A stretch of DNA of 64,000 nt, taken from contig NZ_SOZH01000004.1 of NCBI RefSeq assembly GCF_004519295.1, positions 1 through 64,000 of the forward strand, given 5' to 3'. Origin of the DNA: Cellulosimicrobium funkei. Lineage in GTDB: Bacteria > Actinomycetota > Actinomycetes > Actinomycetales > Cellulomonadaceae. Below, piece after piece: positions 32,347 through 41,522 of the stretch. The notes beneath the pieces were generated by a model. That model was not told the DNA's origin. It did not search any database and saw nothing but the letters and a program-made list of their open reading frames with translations. Each line of letters opens with the position of its first letter. Position 1 is the stretch's first letter. A program made the translations under genes and the position numbers.

Positions 32347-33162
32347 ATGGACGAGTACACGACGGGTCAGGTGGCGCGCGCGACGGGGCTGAGCGAGAAG
32401 GCCGTCCGGATGTACGTCGACCGCGGGCTCCTCGACGCGCGCCGCACCTCCGCGGACGGCCCGCGGCTGCTCGACGGCGGCCAGGTGGAGCGCGCCCGCC
32501 TCGTCCGGCTCCTGCGGGGCGTCGGGCTGTCGCTCGCCGAGGTGGGCGACGTGCTCGCCGCCCCCGACCCGGTCCCCGCGTTCGACGCCGTGTGGAGCGA
32601 CCGCCGCTCGGCGCTCGCGGCGTCGCTGACGGCGGCGGAGTACGTCCGGTCCGCGCTCGTCGGCGCGCCACGGCTGGACGTCGTGGTGCACCGACGGCAC
32701 GTGCCGGAGCGGCTCGTGCTCGGGACGGAGCGCCGCGCGACGCTCGCCGAGCTGCCGTCCGTGCTCCCCGAGGCGACCGGAGCGGTCTTCGCCGTGCTGC
32801 GCGCCGCCGACGTGCCCCTCGCCGGCCACCCCTACGTCGAGCTCCACGAGCGCGCGACCGAGGGGTACGCCGCCCGCCTCACGCTCCGGGTGCCCGTCCC
32901 CGCGCCCGTGCGGCCGCCGTCGGGCTTCGCCCTCACGACGGACGACGCGCACGAGGAGGCGTACGTCGCGCTGACGGCCGCGGAGGCCCGCGACCAGGAG
33001 CGCCTGGTGCTCGTGCACGACTACCTGGCGTCCGGGCGGGCGCTCGCGGGCGGTGCGCCCGCGGGAGACGACCGGGAGGTCTACCTGCCGACCTGGGAGG
33101 CGGGCGGTCCCGGCCCGGTGATGGAGGTCGCCGTGCCGGTCGCGCCCGCCCCCGGTCCCTGA
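32347..33162 (+). CDS. MerR-family regulator with GyrI-like effector domain
   Basis: A 271-residue regulator: N-terminal MerR helix-turn-helix (YTTGQVARATGLSEKAVRMY), a dimer helix (about 75-115), then a BmrR-like GyrI domain (VVHRRHVPERLVLG, AFDA... strands to the end). It probably senses a hydrophobic drug-like ligand. The short upstream region has a stretched TTGCGG to CTAGCG spacing with CCCCAGGGG between, as expected for a MerR-activated promoter, so it probably controls itself. Starts with ATG. Confidence 0.85.
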   Translation: MDEYTTGQVARATGLSEKAVRMYVDRGLLDARRTSADGPRLLDGGQVERARLVRLLRGVGLSLAEVGDVLAAPDPVPAFDAVWSDRRSALAASLTAAEYVRSALVGAPRLDVVVHRRHVPERLVLGTERRATLAELPSVLPEATGAVFAVLRAADVPLAGHPYVELHERATEGYAARLTLRVPVPAPVRPPSGFALTTDDAHEEAYVALTAAEARDQERLVLVHDYLASGRALAGGAPAGDDREVYLPTWEAGGPGPVMEVAVPVAPAPGP

Positions 33163-33164
33163 GG

Positions 33165-33335
33165 TCAGGCCTGCTCAGCGCGGCGGGCGGCGGCCCGACG
33201 GCGCAGGACGCGCGCCGTCGTGACGAGCGCGAGGCCGGCGACGAGGAGCGTCCAGGCCGCGACGACGTGGAACGCGGTCGCGACGCCGGTCACGGCGAGG
33301 ACGGGGGCGGTCTGGGCGAGGGTCGAGTTGTACAT
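33165..33335 (-). CDS. Tiny membrane protein with LAXTG-like sorting signal
   Basis: Only 56 residues: MYNSTLAQTAPVLAVTG, a 22-residue hydrophobic helix, then the basic tail RVLRRRAAARRAEQA. LAVTG followed by a helix and Arg-rich tail is the layout of a class E sortase (LAXTG) signal. There is no signal peptide and almost no mature part before it. The ATG has GGAAGGA upstream. It lies 85 bases past the GT2 gene on the same strand. It may be an anchored stub, a sortase decoy or a small subunit of the synthase. Confidence 0.7.
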   Translation of the reverse strand: MYNSTLAQTAPVLAVTGVATAFHVVAAWTLLVAGLALVTTARVLRRRAAARRAEQA

Positions 33336-33420
33336 GGCTGCTGTCCTTCCGGGACGGGTGAGGGCATGCCGAGGACGTCCCGGTCGCGTGCGCGGCGGGG
33401 CGGGTCGGCGGGGGTGAGGG

Positions 33421-34539
33421 TCAGGCGGTGGCGGCGACGTGGTTCCACGTCGTCTGGCGCCGCGTGACGAACAGCGCTGCGGCGTGCAGGAACGCGCGCT
33501 GCAGGGCGAGGTCGTAGAGGAGCTCCGGCAGCACGAGCGCGGCCAGCAGCCGCGCGCGCCGCCCGGCGCCCCAGACGGTGACGAGGCGCTCCGCGGCGAA
33601 CACGAGCCCGACGGCCGCCCACAGCGGGGACAGCGTGAAGGTCCCCGTCACGAGGGTGACGGCCGTGAGGAGCAGGTAGGCCGCCATCATGAGCGTGCCG
33701 ACGGCGAGCATCACCTGCTGGCCGACGTAGCGCCACGTGGTGCGCGTGAGGCCGTACTCGGCGAGGTTGTCGAGCATCCCCTTGTACCAGCGGACGCGCT
33801 GCCGATGCAGATCGCCTGCCGTCGGCATGAGCTCGGTCGTGCAGCTCATGGTGACGGGGGAGCGCAGCTCGTGGCCGAGCGTGCGCAGCGCGAGGGTGAG
33901 CTCGGAGTCCTCGGTGATCGCGTGCCGGTCGTACACGTCGCCGCGCTCGCCGGGGAGGACCGAGCCGCGGGCGTCGGCGACCTCCTGGAGCGCGGTGCGG
34001 CGCACGAGCGCGGCGGTCCCGGTGAGCACGGCCGTGCGGCCGGTGAGGTCCACCTGCACGCCGTAGCGCGTGTACTCGTTGGCCTGGCAGTGCTGCAGGT
34101 AGCCCTGCGGCGGCCGACCGCGGAACACGCCGCCGACCGCGGCGACCTCGGGCTCCGAGGCGAGCACGGCGAGCCCTTCCTCGACGAAGGTGGGGGCGAT
34201 CGTGGTGTCCGCGTCGAGGACCATGACGACGTCCTCCGTCGTGGTCGCGATCGCCTGGTTGAGCGCCCCCGCCTTGCGGGCCGTGTTGCCCACGGTCTCC
34301 ATGACGTCCGCGCCGGCGGCGCGGGCGACCGCGACGGTCGCGTCCGTGCTGTTGTCCGAGACGACGAGCACCCGGTCGGGGCGGCGCGTCTGGGCCGCGA
34401 GCGAGGCGACGGTGGCGGGGAGCGCCTGCTCCTCGTCGTGGGCGGGGATGACGACGACGACGCGCACGGCGGCCCCGTCCGCGGGACGGGCGGCCGCCTC
34501 GGCGCGGTGGCGGGGGGCGTGCGGGGCAGTGGTGTTCAC
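33421..34539 (-). CDS. GT2 family glycosyltransferase, processive membrane type
   Basis: About 372 residues. GT2 core: VVVIPAHDEEQALPATVASL, DNSTDAT, VMVLDADTTI, the acceptor-loop ITEDSELTLAL and QRVRWYKGM (QxxRW type), followed by three or four membrane helices. This is like hyaluronan or poly-N-acetylglucosamine synthases. The GTG at 34539 has GGAG six bases upstream; a TTG 33 bases earlier is possible. Upstream lies an inverted repeat and a repeated CTCAGCGTTCC (34591, 34635). Product unknown. Confidence 0.88.
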   Translation of the reverse strand: MNTTAPHAPRHRAEAAARPADGAAVRVVVVIPAHDEEQALPATVASLAAQTRRPDRVLVVSDNSTDATVAVARAAGADVMETVGNTARKAGALNQAIATTTEDVVMVLDADTTIAPTFVEEGLAVLASEPEVAAVGGVFRGRPPQGYLQHCQANEYTRYGVQVDLTGRTAVLTGTAALVRRTALQEVADARGSVLPGERGDVYDRHAITEDSELTLALRTLGHELRSPVTMSCTTELMPTAGDLHRQRVRWYKGMLDNLAEYGLTRTTWRYVGQQVMLAVGTLMMAAYLLLTAVTLVTGTFTLSPLWAAVGLVFAAERLVTVWGAGRRARLLAALVLPELLYDLALQRAFLHAAALFVTRRQTTWNHVAATA

Positions 34540-34651
34540 CGGAGGCTCCAGGTCGACGAGTGCTGTCGACAAGGAGCCTCGGGCGGTCGCCTCAGCGTTC
34601 CCCCGGGGGTGGCGCAGCGGTCGGCGAGGTCTGGCTCAGCGTTCCGGAAAT

Positions 34652-34671
34652 CTGATTGAGAGTTCAATCAG
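34652..34671. promoter_or_regulatory. Perfect inverted repeat before the GT2 gene
   Basis: CTGATTGA and TCAATCAG with a 4-base spacer, in an AT-rich patch between the GT2 start and the anti-sigma gene's end. Strong candidate operator for a MarR/GntR/TetR-class factor. It could also be a weak terminator for the rightward strand. Confidence 0.5.
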
Positions 34672-34714
34672 AGGAATTCTTGAGATTCGCGCCGCCCTCG
34701 CGGCGCGGACGCGG

Positions 34715-35434
34715 TCAGACGTCGGCGGCCGCGAGCGCGCCGTCCACCCCCACGACCCCGAGCTCGAGCCGCGCGATCCCGTCCACGGGCACCGCCGACG
34801 ACGCGCCCAGGCCCGACGAGCTCCCCGCCTCCGTCGAGGACCACGTCGCCACGACCGAGCGCGTGCCGTCGTCGTCCACGAGCACGAGCTCGTACGTCGC
34901 GCCGTCCTCCCAGACCCCGGCCGGGTACGAGCACGACCAGTCGAGGCGCGTGCCCCACGAGGCCGGCGTGAGCGTGAGCTCGGCGCGCACGTCCGCGCCG
35001 CCGACCGGCTCGAGCGCGACCTGGGTCGTGCCGGACGTCGCGGGGGGTGGGACGTCGTCGGGCCGCGTCACCGCCGCGCCGCCCGCGGCGCCCGCGACGA
35101 CCAGACCCACCGCCGCCACGGACAGGAGCGACCGCCGTCGGGTGCGGCGGCGCCGGGCGCTCGCGGCCACCACCGCGAGGGGCACGACGGCGCCCCCCGC
35201 CCCGCCGGACGCCTCGGCCGGGACGTCGGTGCGCGCGTCGTCCACGAGCGCGTCCGCGTGCTCGGCCGTGAGCATGCCGAGGATGCCCGGCATGCCCGCG
35301 AGCTCCGCGACGGCCTCGCGGCACGCCACGCACGTCGCGAGGTGCTGCTCGAACGCGCGCCGGTCGCGCGGGCTGAGCGCGCCCAGCACGTAGGCGGCGT
35401 CCCACTCGCGGTACGGGTCCGGGGTAGCGGTCAT
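34715..35434 (-). CDS. Zinc-finger anti-sigma factor
   Basis: A 239-residue RskA-type protein. The N-terminus (YREWDAAYVLGALSPRDRRA, then FEQHLATCVACREAV) has the ZAS motif H-x3-C-x2-C that binds the ECF sigma factor. One membrane helix follows at about residues 100-122 (LLSVAAVGLVVAGAAGGAAV), and an external beta domain (VALEPVGGADVRAELTLTP) completes it. It overlaps the sigma gene (ATGA). Stress outside the cell would trigger its proteolysis and free the sigma. Confidence 0.9.
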   Translation of the reverse strand: MTATPDPYREWDAAYVLGALSPRDRRAFEQHLATCVACREAVAELAGMPGILGMLTAEHADALVDDARTDVPAEASGGAGGAVVPLAVVAASARRRRTRRRSLLSVAAVGLVVAGAAGGAAVTRPDDVPPPATSGTTQVALEPVGGADVRAELTLTPASWGTRLDWSCSYPAGVWEDGATYELVLVDDDGTRSVVATWSSTEAGSSSGLGASSAVPVDGIARLELGVVGVDGALAAADV

Positions 35435-35961
35435 GACGAGACTCCCTTCTCCTGCAGCGCGAGCCTCAGCGCGCGGAGCGCGTAGTGCATGCGGGACTTC
35501 ACCGTCCCGGGCGGGACGCCGTGCGCCGACGCCATCTCGGCCACGGAGCGCCCGTGGTAGTAGGCGTCGACGACGACCGCCCGGTGCTCGGGCGAGAGCG
35601 AGACCAGCGCGTCCGCGACGAGCCACGCGTCGAGCACGGCCTGGGTCGCGTCGGCCTCGCCGCGGTCGGGCACGTCGGCGCTCGCGAGCTCGCGGCGGTG
35701 GTGGGCGCTGCGCAGCTCGTCGACGACGAGGTTGCGCGCCACCGTGAAGAGCCACGCGCGCACCGAACCCTCCGGCCGCTCCAGCACCTCCGGGTGGCGC
35801 CACGCGCGCAGCAACGTCTCCTGCACCACGTCCTGCGCCTGCGCCGGGTCGTCGGTGAGGCGCGCGACGTAGCGCTCCAGCGCCGGCCCGTGCGCGGCGT
35901 GGACCGCCCGCAGCAGGTCGTCGGCGTCGGCGCGCACGCGCGGCACCTCCCCGTCGGTCAC
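35431..35961 (-). CDS. ECF RNA polymerase sigma factor, SigK/SigL type
   Basis: A 176-residue ECF sigma. Region 2 is DDPAQAQDVVQETLLRAWRH and SVRAWLFTVARNLVVDELR. Region 4 is ALVSLSPEHRAVVVDAYYHG, RSVAEMASAHGVPPGTVKSR. The GTG start overlaps the yceI stop (GTGA), so yceI, sigma and anti-sigma form one operon. The divergent lipoprotein gene next door is a plausible target. Confidence 0.92.
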   Translation of the reverse strand: MTDGEVPRVRADADDLLRAVHAAHGPALERYVARLTDDPAQAQDVVQETLLRAWRHPEVLERPEGSVRAWLFTVARNLVVDELRSAHHRRELASADVPDRGEADATQAVLDAWLVADALVSLSPEHRAVVVDAYYHGRSVAEMASAHGVPPGTVKSRMHYALRALRLALQEKGVSS

Positions 35962-36644
35962 GACCCGGCCGACCGCACGAGGTCGAGGCCGAACTCGACG
36001 CTGCCCGCGTCGTCGACCGTGACGAACCCGAGGCTCGGCGCCTCCACGTCGAAGTCGGAGAACGTGATCGGCACGCTCCCGACGACCTGGACGCCGTCGG
36101 TGGTCGGGCCGACCTGCGCCTCGACCGTGACGGCCTGCGTCACGCCGTGGATCGTCAGGTCGCCCGCGAGCTCGACGTCGCCCGACCCGGTCGGCAGGTC
36201 CACGGGACCGGTCAGCTCGAACGTCGCGGTCGGGTACGTCCCGACCTCGAGCGCGTCGCCCCGGAAGTACGCGTCGCGCGGCGGCTCGTCGGTCGCGACG
36301 CTCGCCATGTCGACCTCGATCGTCGCCGCGGTGAGCGCGCCGTCCGCGACGGTGAACGACCCCGTGACCTCCTCGGTCCGGCCGGTCACCGTGACGTCCT
36401 CGCCCTGCAGCACCTCGTGCACGCGGTACCCCGCGTACGAGCCGTCCCCGACCGTCCACGCACCGGCCAGGTCCGCCGGGTCGAGCGCGGCGCCGTCGCC
36501 CGACGGCGCGTCGAGCGTCGGCTCCTCGGCCGCCGCGCGGTTGGACCAGTCCGCGTACAGGCCCGGGCCGAACGCGACGGCCGCACCGCCGAGCACCACG
36601 ACACCGACGCCGACCCCCACGAGCACCTTCGTCCTCCTGCGCAC
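35958..36644 (-). CDS. YceI-family protein with N-terminal membrane anchor
   Basis: A 228-residue protein. A start with RRRTK and a hydrophobic helix (VLVGVGVGVVVLGGAAVAF) anchors a YceI lipocalin-like barrel (AGYRVHEVLQGEDVTVTGRT, GDLTIHGVTQAVTVEA, VPITFSDFDVEAP). YceI proteins bind isoprenoid lipids. The GTG has GGAAGGGG before it. First gene in the sigma operon, so likely both regulated by and acting with the envelope stress response. Confidence 0.88.
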   Translation of the reverse strand: MRRRTKVLVGVGVGVVVLGGAAVAFGPGLYADWSNRAAAEEPTLDAPSGDGAALDPADLAGAWTVGDGSYAGYRVHEVLQGEDVTVTGRTEEVTGSFTVADGALTAATIEVDMASVATDEPPRDAYFRGDALEVGTYPTATFELTGPVDLPTGSGDVELAGDLTIHGVTQAVTVEAQVGPTTDGVQVVGSVPITFSDFDVEAPSLGFVTVDDAGSVEFGLDLVRSAGS

Positions 36645-36884
36645 GTCTGCCCCTTCCGATCATCCTCTGCGACTCCGTCACCTGGGAGACGAGGCAGCGC
36701 CCCGATCGGTTCACCCGGGCCCGTCGACGCTACGCGGCCGGGCGGTGGGCCCGACGGTCGGACGGGCCGCCGGACGGGCGTGCGGGCCGACGCGCGGGCG
36801 GGCCGGTGAACCTCGCGGCGCGCCGCGCCGTCGTGAGAGTAGGGGCCGTGCTCGCGACCCCGACCGTCCTTCCGAGGAGTCGAC

Positions 36885-37436
36885 ATGCGACGCACCCTGA
36901 CCACCGGTGTCCCGGCCGCCACCACGTGGGCCGTCACCGCCCTGCTCGCCGCCACCCTCGCCGGGTGCTCCGGCGGGGGAGGCGGCCTGTACGGGGGCGG
37001 TGGCTCCAGCCCGTCGAGCTCGACCTCCGACGGCTCGGCGGGCGACGGCTCGTCGGACGTCGCGCTCGGCACGGCGGACTCCTCGCTCGGGACCGTCGTG
37101 GTCGACGGCCAGGGCATGACCGTCTACTACTACGACAAGGACACGAAGGGCTCGGGCACGAGCGCGTGCGAGGGCGAGTGCGCCGCCGCGTGGCCCGCCG
37201 TCCACGCGGCGAGCGCGGACCCCGAGGTCGACGGCGTGACGGGCGAGGTCGGCACCATCACCGGGGTCGACGGCGAGCTCCAGGTCACCGTCGACGGCCG
37301 CCCGGTCTACACGTACGCGGCCGACACCGGCCCCGGCGACGTCACGGGCCAGGGGGTGAACGGCGTCTGGCACGTCGTGGCTCCCGACGGGACCGAGATC
37401 ATGGACGCGGCCCCCGGCGCCGGGTCGGGCTACTGA
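36885..37436 (+). CDS. Lipoprotein with COG4315/PF03640 repeats
   Basis: A 183-residue secreted lipoprotein. Signal ends LAGC (Cys28), then a Gly/Ser-rich linker of about 35 residues. The domain has two tandem repeats of the type DGQGMTVYYYDKDT...CEGECAAAWPAV and DGRPVYTYAADTGPGDVTG. Some members are haem- or copper-linked; function is not known. Divergent from the yceI-sigma operon and probably in its regulon. ATG with GAGGAG upstream. Confidence 0.88.
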   Translation: MRRTLTTGVPAATTWAVTALLAATLAGCSGGGGGLYGGGGSSPSSSTSDGSAGDGSSDVALGTADSSLGTVVVDGQGMTVYYYDKDTKGSGTSACEGECAAAWPAVHAASADPEVDGVTGEVGTITGVDGELQVTVDGRPVYTYAADTGPGDVTGQGVNGVWHVVAPDGTEIMDAAPGAGSGY

Positions 37437-37512
37437 CCGGTGCGCCGGCGGGACGCGCGCGGGCTGGTCGTGCGGGGACCGGCCTCGCGCGGGTCGGCCC
37501 TGCGCAGGCCCC

Positions 37513-37926
37513 TCACGGGTGGTCGAGCGGCGGCGAGCTCAGGCAGAACGGGTGGCCCTCCGGGTCCGCGTAGACGCGGAACAGGTCGTCGGGGTGGCCC
37601 TCGTCCTCCGGCGTGCCCGTGAGCGGGCGCGCGCCGCAGGCGAGCGCGTGCTCGTGCGCCGCGTCGAGGTCGGGGACGTCGAGGTCGACGTGCACGCGCG
37701 CCCCGCCGGGCCAGGGTCGTACCTCGGCGTCGGAGCGCTGGAACGCGAGGCGGGACGCGCCGCCCGGGACCTGGAGCGAGAGCCAGTCGTCGCCCGCCGG
37801 GTCGGCGACCTCGTGGCCCGGCGTGTACGCCCAGCCGGTCAGGCGCCGGTAGAACTCCGCGAGCGCGCGCGGGTCGCGCGCATCGACGGTGACGTTGCGG
37901 AGCCGCAGCGGGCGCGGGTCTCCCAC
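37513..37926 (-). CDS. VOC/glyoxalase-fold protein
   Basis: A 137-residue protein with two beta-alpha-beta modules (NVTVDARDPRALAEFYRRLT, VHVDLDVPDLDAAHEHALA, FRVYADPEGHPFCL). This actinobacterial subgroup is usually annotated as a glyoxalase-like or bleomycin-resistance-like protein, with unknown substrate. It starts at a GTG directly after the nfo stop (3 bases) and is co-transcribed. Confidence 0.85.
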   Translation of the reverse strand: MGDPRPLRLRNVTVDARDPRALAEFYRRLTGWAYTPGHEVADPAGDDWLSLQVPGGASRLAFQRSDAEVRPWPGGARVHVDLDVPDLDAAHEHALACGARPLTGTPEDEGHPDDLFRVYADPEGHPFCLSSPPLDHP

Positions 37927-37929
37927 GGC

Positions 37930-38712
37930 TCAGCCGACCTGCTCGCGCAGCCACGCGACGTCGGCCGGGACGTCGGCGTGCGTCTCGCAGACGACCGACG
38001 TGCCCGCGGCGCGCACGACCCCGAGCAGGAGCTCCGGGTCGATCGTCCCGGCCGTGAGGCCGGCGTGGCGGTCCGCGCCGGAGCCCGCGGTGTCGCGGCT
38101 GTTGTTGAGGTGCACGAGGTCGACGCGGCCGGTGATCGCGCGCACGTCGTCGACCGCCGTCGTGAGGTCGATGCCGCCCGCCCAGGCGTGGCACGTGTCG
38201 AGGCAGAACCCGACGTTCCCGGCGCCGTCGGCCTGCTGCACGGCCGCCCACAGGCCCTCGATGCGGTCGAGGCGGCGGGCCATCGAGAAGTCGCCGCCGG
38301 CGGTGTTCTCGATGTAGACGGTGACGTCCGTCTGGAGGGCGTCGATCGCCTTGCGCCAGTTGTCGAAGCCCTTCGCCGGGTCCTCCTTCGCGGTGACGTG
38401 CCCGCCGTGGACCACGACGCCCGTCGCGCCGACCGCCGCCGCGCCGTCCACGATCTGCTGGAGCAGCTTGCGGCTCGGGATGCGGATGCGGTTGTTGGGG
38501 CTCGCGACGTTGATGACGTACGGCGCGTGCACGACGAGCTCGAGGTCCGCCGCCGTGGCGGCGTCCTTCAGGGCCTCCGCGCCGCCCGGGAACGTGAACT
38601 CCGGACCCTTCCACGACTGGGGGTCGCCGAGGAAGATCTGGGCGACGTCCGCGCCGATGCTCGCTGCCTGCGCGATGACGTCCGACTGGTCGAGGTGGGC
38701 TCCGATCCGCAT
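37930..38712 (-). CDS. nfo: Deoxyribonuclease IV (AP endonuclease)
   Basis: A 260-residue TIM-barrel endonuclease [83 protein letters not shown] and VVCETHADV cover the trinuclear zinc ligands. It cuts at abasic sites in base excision repair. The ATG begins MRIGAHL, the standard start. Here IVHLN is VHLN with the His kept. Confidence 0.95.
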   Translation of the reverse strand: MRIGAHLDQSDVIAQAASIGADVAQIFLGDPQSWKGPEFTFPGGAEALKDAATAADLELVVHAPYVINVASPNNRIRIPSRKLLQQIVDGAAAVGATGVVVHGGHVTAKEDPAKGFDNWRKAIDALQTDVTVYIENTAGGDFSMARRLDRIEGLWAAVQQADGAGNVGFCLDTCHAWAGGIDLTTAVDDVRAITGRVDLVHLNNSRDTAGSGADRHAGLTAGTIDPELLLGVVRAAGTSVVCETHADVPADVAWLREQVG

Positions 38713-38755
38713 GGGGACCAACCTACGCGGCGCCGCCCACGCGCGCGGCCGTTCG

Positions 38756-39004
38756 TCACCAGCCGGTCGAGCTCCTCCGGATGACGTCACGGCGCAGGTC
38801 GAGCAGCGCCGCGCGGGCGCGCCGCCGGCGGTCGGTCGGGTCGACCGTGAGCTCGTCGCCGGGGTTCGCCCGTCGGCGCGGCTCGCCGTGGACGTTGAGG
38901 TCGGGCGCGGAGCCGTGGTCGGCCGCGCGGTGCGCCGTCGTGGTCGTCGGGCCGGCCGACGTCGGGGCGGACGGTGCGGAGAAGAGCGGGCGGTTGTCCG
39001 GCAC
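38756..39004 (-). CDS. Small hypothetical protein, 82 residues
   Basis: From a GTG with GAGGAGG upstream. It starts [17 protein letters not shown] and ends [20 protein letters not shown]. Likely disordered head and basic helical tail. No family. The strong ribosome site is the main support. Confidence 0.5.
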   Translation of the reverse strand: MPDNRPLFSAPSAPTSAGPTTTTAHRAADHGSAPDLNVHGEPRRRANPGDELTVDPTDRRRRARAALLDLRRDVIRRSSTGW

Positions 39005-39158
39005 GGGAGCCTCCTCGGGGACTCCGTCGCGCGGGGCGGCGGAGGGTCGGGACGATGCTGGTGCGCCGGGCTCGCCGCCTGGCGCCCCCTCATCGTGCGA
39101 CCGCGACGTTTCCCCCGGTCGTCCTGGACGTTTCGGCGATGTTGCGGTCCCACCCGGC

Positions 39159-39220
39159 CGTCGAGCACGGGGTTCCCGACCGCCCGAGCCCGATCCCGGT
39201 CGCCGACCCCGTGCTCGACG
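39159..39220. terminator. 15-bp inverted repeat, terminator-like
   Basis: CGTCGAGCACGGGGT at 39159-39173 and its perfect complement at 39206-39220, with a 32-base loop. It lies just past the RDD gene's stop on the minus strand. No U-run. Probably a factor-assisted terminator or 3' stabiliser. Confidence 0.5.
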
Positions 39221-39250
39221 ACGCCTGGGCGGGTGGGGGGCACTCCCGCG

Positions 39251-40387
39251 TCAGGACGGGCCGCGGGCTCCGCAGGTGGCGACCGTCTGCGGACCTTCCT
39301 CGCCGTCGACCACCACCGAGGCCTCCCAGCGCCAGCCCTGCGGCAGCAGGGCGACCGTCCCCGCCGGAACGTGGACGGTGTCGAGACCGGAACCGGGCGG
39401 TGTGGGGGCGACGGCCTCCCACGACACCCCGCCGTCCGGCGTCGGCTCCACGTGGAAGGGCGAGCGGAGCTCCGCGAGCTCGTCGCCCTGCCACGTCTCG
39501 AGGCGCAGGACGAGCGCGCCGTCCAGCGGGGCCGCGAGCGTGGGGCCCGGGAGGTCCAGGCCGAACCTCGCGTCGAACCCGGCGTCCGTGCCGGTCGCGG
39601 GCGGCAGGGGCGTCGTACGGGTCACGCCCCACCGCGTCGTGGTGCCCGCCGTCGACCAGCTCGACACCTGGACGTCGTCGACGAGCAGAGGCGCGGGGGC
39701 AGTCGTGGGCGGCGTGCACGACGACGTCCACACGTCCCCGCTGGTGGACGTGGCGGGGCCGAGCATGAAGAGGGCGCTGCCCGCCGCGAGGACCGTCGCC
39801 GCGCCGGTCACGACGCGCGACGGCGTCGGGCCGCCGAGACCGGTGCCCGGGCCGAGGAACGGGACGGGCGGTCGGACGCGCCGGAGCACGACGGTGCTGC
39901 ACAGCGAGTCGGCGAACGTGCGGCGCTCCGCGTTCCACAGGGGGCGGAGGAAGCCGATGTAGAGCAGCGCGTCGAGGATGTGCGCCACGCTCCGCAGGAT
40001 CGTGCGCACGAGGCCCGCAGGGCGACCCGTGGCGTCGTGCACGACGACGATCCCCACCGTCCGCTTGCCGGGCGTCGCGCCGGTCCAGGCCTGGAGGGCG
40101 AGGAACGCGGCCGCGGTGCCGAACGCCCACCAGCCCCCGCCGGGCACCGGTGCCTCCGTGCTCACGCCGAAGCTGATCGTCGGGATCCACGCGACCTCGT
40201 AGGCCGGCCCGACGGCGAGGAACAGCACCGTCGCGGCGATCGCGGTGTCGAGCAGCGACGCGACGACCCGGCGCGACCAGCTCGCGTAGGGGCCGTGCGC
40301 GGGTTCGAGCTCCGGCAGCGTGTCGTCGAGGTCTCCGGCTCCGACGGCGTGCGTCGGCCCCCTGCCGGTCGGGGCGTCGATGGCCAC
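39251..40387 (-). CDS. RDD-family membrane protein with C-terminal extension
   Basis: A 378-residue protein. The RDD domain covers about residues 30-180: [20 protein letters not shown] (the Arg and Asp residues), [16 protein letters not shown] and [21 protein letters not shown] fifth helix at about 205-225 leads to an external beta-rich C-terminal half ([19 protein letters not shown] and later) unlike standard RDD proteins. It starts at a GTG with AGGA upstream. Function unknown; some RDD proteins are sodium antiporters. Confidence 0.75.
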   Translation of the reverse strand: MAIDAPTGRGPTHAVGAGDLDDTLPELEPAHGPYASWSRRVVASLLDTAIAATVLFLAVGPAYEVAWIPTISFGVSTEAPVPGGGWWAFGTAAAFLALQAWTGATPGKRTVGIVVVHDATGRPAGLVRTILRSVAHILDALLYIGFLRPLWNAERRTFADSLCSTVVLRRVRPPVPFLGPGTGLGGPTPSRVVTGAATVLAAGSALFMLGPATSTSGDVWTSSCTPPTTAPAPLLVDDVQVSSWSTAGTTTRWGVTRTTPLPPATGTDAGFDARFGLDLPGPTLAAPLDGALVLRLETWQGDELAELRSPFHVEPTPDGGVSWEAVAPTPPGSGLDTVHVPAGTVALLPQGWRWEASVVVDGEEGPQTVATCGARGPS

Positions 40388-40431
40388 GCGCGCATCCTGG
40401 CACAGCGCGACCTCGGCGACCACACCCTTCC

Positions 40432-40490
40432 GCCGAGCACGACGTTGCTGTCGTCGTCCGACGGATAGCGACGGCAACGTCGTGCTCGGC
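40432..40490. terminator. Long 22-bp hairpin
   Basis: Arms 40432-40453 and 40469-40490 pair over 22 positions with one G-T, around a 15-base loop. The core GAGCACGACGTTGC recurs in inverted form. It lies between the YnfA-like gene's stop and the RDD gene's start, so it should end leftward transcription. No T-run. Confidence 0.6.
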
Positions 40491-40525
40491 CGGGGATGGG
40501 CAGGGGCGTGGGCGGGCGGACTCGG

Positions 40526-40861
40526 TCACTCGGGGCGCGGGGCGTACATGATGACGGCGACGCCGACGAGGCACAGCAGCGCGCCGGCCACGTCCCAGCG
40601 GTCCGGGCGGAAGCCGTCCACGACCATGCCCCACGCGAGCGAGCCGGCGACGAACACGCCGCCGTACGCGGCGAGGATGCGCCCGAAATTCGCGTCCGGC
40701 TGGAGCGTCGCGACGACGCCGTAGAGCCCGAGCGCGACGACCCCCGCCCCGATCCACAGCCAGCCCCGGTGCTCGCGCAGCCCCTGCCACACGAGCCACG
40801 CCCCGCCGATCTCGAGCAGGGCAGCGAGCACGAACAGCGGGATCGAGCGCGCGAGGTCCAT
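40526..40861 (-). CDS. YnfA/UPF0060-family membrane protein
   Basis: An 111-residue protein with four helices, starting [20 protein letters not shown], the invariant YnfA opening with Glu in helix 1. [20 protein letters not shown] and [20 protein letters not shown] follow. Related to small multidrug resistance transporters; substrate unknown. It is 25 bases downstream of the acetyltransferase gene and likely co-transcribed. Confidence 0.92.
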   Translation of the reverse strand: MDLARSIPLFVLAALLEIGGAWLVWQGLREHRGWLWIGAGVVALGLYGVVATLQPDANFGRILAAYGGVFVAGSLAWGMVVDGFRPDRWDVAGALLCLVGVAVIMYAPRPE

Positions 40862-40886
40862 GCGCGCCAGCGTAGGGGCGTGCTGC

Positions 40887-41522
40887 TCAGCGGGCGGTGC
40901 TTTCCGCGCGGTCCGCGGCGATCGCGCGGACGGGTCGGCACGGGTTCCCCACCGCGACGACGCCCGCGGGGATGTCCCGCGTGACCACGGACCCGGCGCC
41001 GATGATGCTGTCGTCGCCGATCGTCACGCCGGGCGTGATGGTGACCGAGCCGCCGATCCACACGTTGCTCCCGATCGTGACGGGCTCGGGGCGCTCCCAG
41101 CCCTCGCGGCGGCGGACGACGTCCTCGGCGTGGTTCGGCGTGTAGATCGAGCAGCGCGGGCCGATGAGGCAGTCCGGGCCGATCGTGACGAGGCCGCCGC
41201 CGATGACCATGAAGTCGGCGTTGATGAAGGTCCGCGCGCCGATCAGCAGCCGGTCGCCGTAGTCGATCGTCAGCGGCGGGCGGAAGTCGATCCCCTCCTC
41301 GGCGCCGGGGACGAGCCGGTGGAAGAGGCGGCGTGCCTCGTCGACGTCCTCGAAGTACACGCGCCCGATGCGGGCGCACGTCGCGTGCGCGTCGCGGGTC
41401 AGCTCCTGCAGCGCGGGCGACGTGCGGTAGCGCAGCCACCCGCCGGAGAGCAGGCTGCGGAGGTCCTCGTCCGTGGCGGCCAGCTCGGCCATCCTCGTCG
41501 TCGGCTCGGTCGTGCTGCTCAT
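40887..41522 (-). CDS. Maltose/galactoside O-acetyltransferase (hexapeptide repeat)
   Basis: A 211-residue acyl-CoA sugar acetyltransferase. The N-terminal mac domain ([20 protein letters not shown]) is followed by left-handed beta-helix repeats: [32 protein letters not shown] with the catalytic His, and [40 protein letters not shown]. It acetylates sugars to clear non-usable ones. Upstream AT-rich TTATTAGTATTTCGGTTAA may be a MarR/TetR operator. Confidence 0.92.
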   Translation of the reverse strand: MSSTTEPTTRMAELAATDEDLRSLLSGGWLRYRTSPALQELTRDAHATCARIGRVYFEDVDEARRLFHRLVPGAEEGIDFRPPLTIDYGDRLLIGARTFINADFMVIGGGLVTIGPDCLIGPRCSIYTPNHAEDVVRRREGWERPEPVTIGSNVWIGGSVTITPGVTIGDDSIIGAGSVVTRDIPAGVVAVGNPCRPVRAIAADRAESTAR

